Source: CAZYSK01 sp964649415
GTDB taxonomy: Bacteria > Chloroflexota > Anaerolineae > B4-G1
Assembly: GCA_964649415.1 (NCBI GenBank)
Contig: CAZYSK010000054.1
Coordinates: 1 to 41,246 of the forward strand
Direction of reading: 5' to 3'
Length of the DNA stretch: 41,246 nucleotides
Both the position numbers and the translations under genes were made by a program. Shown one piece after another: positions 40,799 through 41,246 of this stretch. The notes beneath the pieces are model-generated. The model did no database searches. It was not told the DNA's origin and worked only from the letters and a program-made list of their open reading frames with translations. Within the stretch, counting starts at the first letter, position 1; each line of letters opens with the position of its first letter.

Positions 40799-41246
40799 AT
40801 GAAACGCCATATTGGTACCCTGTTTAGCATCTTGATGGTTCTTGGCCTTTCACTATCTGCTTGTGCCCCCCCCAGTCCTGAGATCGTCGAGGTCGAGAAA
40901 ATCGTCGAGCAGACCGTTGAGGTCGAGAAAATCGTCGAGCAGACCGTTGAGGTTGAGGTTGAGGTCGCGCCGGCCGCTGAGGCAGAAGAAGGTGCGCTGC
41001 CCCGCAACGAAACCATGTACTTCAATGGTCAGCAGTGGGGGCCGGTTGTCGGCTGGAATCCATACTCCTCCGGCAACAATAATGCGATGGCTATTGCCCA
41101 AAACGACAGTTCCCGCGTCGTCATGTTCGAAACCCCGTATCTATACAACATGCTTGATGGCCAGCAGTATCCGTTGTTGGCTGATGGTGACTATACGTGG
41201 AACGATGATCAGACCGAAATCACCTTCAAGCTCAAAGATGCCGCAA
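40799..41246 (+). CDS. Lipoprotein ABC substrate-binding protein, N-terminal part
   Basis: The frame is open to the end of the window (149 residues seen). Lipoprotein signal: KRHIGTLFSILMVLGLSLSA-CAPP, with lipobox LSAC. An acidic linker EVEKIVEQTVEVEKIVEQTV follows, encoded by an exact 30-base tandem repeat (40891-40950). Then RNETMYFNGQQWGPVVGWNP and the partial LADGDYTWNDDQTEITFKL fit a family 5 (peptide/nickel/sugar) extracellular binding protein. The ribosome site is aaggaaggag, 11 bases before ATG. It is probably the first gene of an ABC uptake operon beyond the window. Confidence 0.85.
   Translation, partial: MKRHIGTLFSILMVLGLSLSACAPPSPEIVEVEKIVEQTVEVEKIVEQTVEVEVEVAPAAEAEEGALPRNETMYFNGQQWGPVVGWNPYSSGNNNAMAIAQNDSSRVVMFETPYLYNMLDGQQYPLLADGDYTWNDDQTEITFKLKDAA
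40891..40950. repeat. Exact 30-bp tandem duplication in the lipoprotein linker
   Basis: Two identical 30-base units (40891-40920, 40921-40950), each encoding ten residues of the EVEKIVEQTV linker. In frame; it lengthens the charged tether between the lipid anchor and the binding domain. Confidence 0.95.

Overview
The window reads as a GC-rich piece of a Chloroflexota genome, probably an anaerobic or thermophilic Anaerolineae-type lineage. This is inferred from protein style, not from a marker gene. Clues are an extracellular beta-helix protein ending in a YLPVAMRE-type tail, a kinase carrying the 'W-a-YTVFVHV' C-terminal domain, a very large LuxR/MalT-type ATPase regulator, lipoprotein binding proteins with VEKIVEQ-type linkers, and GTAGGGGC/GCCCCTAC intergenic repeats. 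The sigma70-type promoters are unusually clear.

Layout. 0-8 kb (+ strand) is a loose accessory region: a membrane-anchored methyltransferase, a secreted beta-helix protein, a cytoplasmic trypsin-like protease next to an unrecognised protein, a nitrilase-family hydrolase, a DUF6544-like protein and a broken alpha/beta-hydrolase remnant. 8.2-14 kb (- strand) is the metabolic centre: cooF, cooS, then NuoE-, NuoF- and HoxU/NuoG-N-terminus-like subunits, tightly packed in one direction. This looks like a CO dehydrogenase wired to an NAD(P)-reducing diaphorase module, with no hydrogenase or membrane complex beside it. A 72-bp array of nine octamers separates cooS from the diaphorase genes and supplies the cooS stop codon. 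14.5-23.6 kb is housekeeping: an acyl-CoA synthetase, ftsH, a PASTA Ser/Thr kinase, secG, a peptide-type ABC binding protein, tRNA-Leu, an FtsB/DivIC-like protein and initiator tRNA-Met.

23.6-36.9 kb, almost all on the - strand, begins just after tRNA-fMet and ends at a 46-bp copy of the 3' part of that tRNA (44 of 46 bases identical). It carries a ZIP transporter, TrmO, peptide deformylase, an alcohol dehydrogenase, an NAD-kinase-like protein, the CO dehydrogenase accessory genes cooT and cooC, a DUF1684 protein, a methyltransferase, a three-domain thioredoxin, and Fe-S or metal proteins (NifX-like, FmdB, a ferredoxin, DUF5320). Among them lie at least seven places where the 5' part of one gene is joined to, or replaced by, the 3' part of another: hisC-like/feoB, MFS-like/unknown, fmdB/ferredoxin, nifU-like, DUF5320/unknown tail, mrp, and ABC-ATPase/ABC-2 permease. 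This is either an island eroding by repeated internal deletion or a mis-assembled region. The tRNA repeat favours a former tRNA-integrated island whose integrase is gone, but no integrase is visible to prove it.

37-41.2 kb holds a 1014-residue LuxR-family ATPase regulator under a promoter embedded in a perfect 17-bp inverted repeat, a structured gene-free stretch with a strong terminator, and the start of a lipoprotein solute-binding gene that runs off the window.

Together the cooFS-diaphorase operon and the distant cooC/cooT pair suggest an organism that can oxidise CO and pass the electrons through ferredoxin and flavin to NAD(P). The most noteworthy signals are that operon, the tRNA-bounded field of gene fusions, and a possible structured RNA (23704-23814) just beyond tRNA-fMet.
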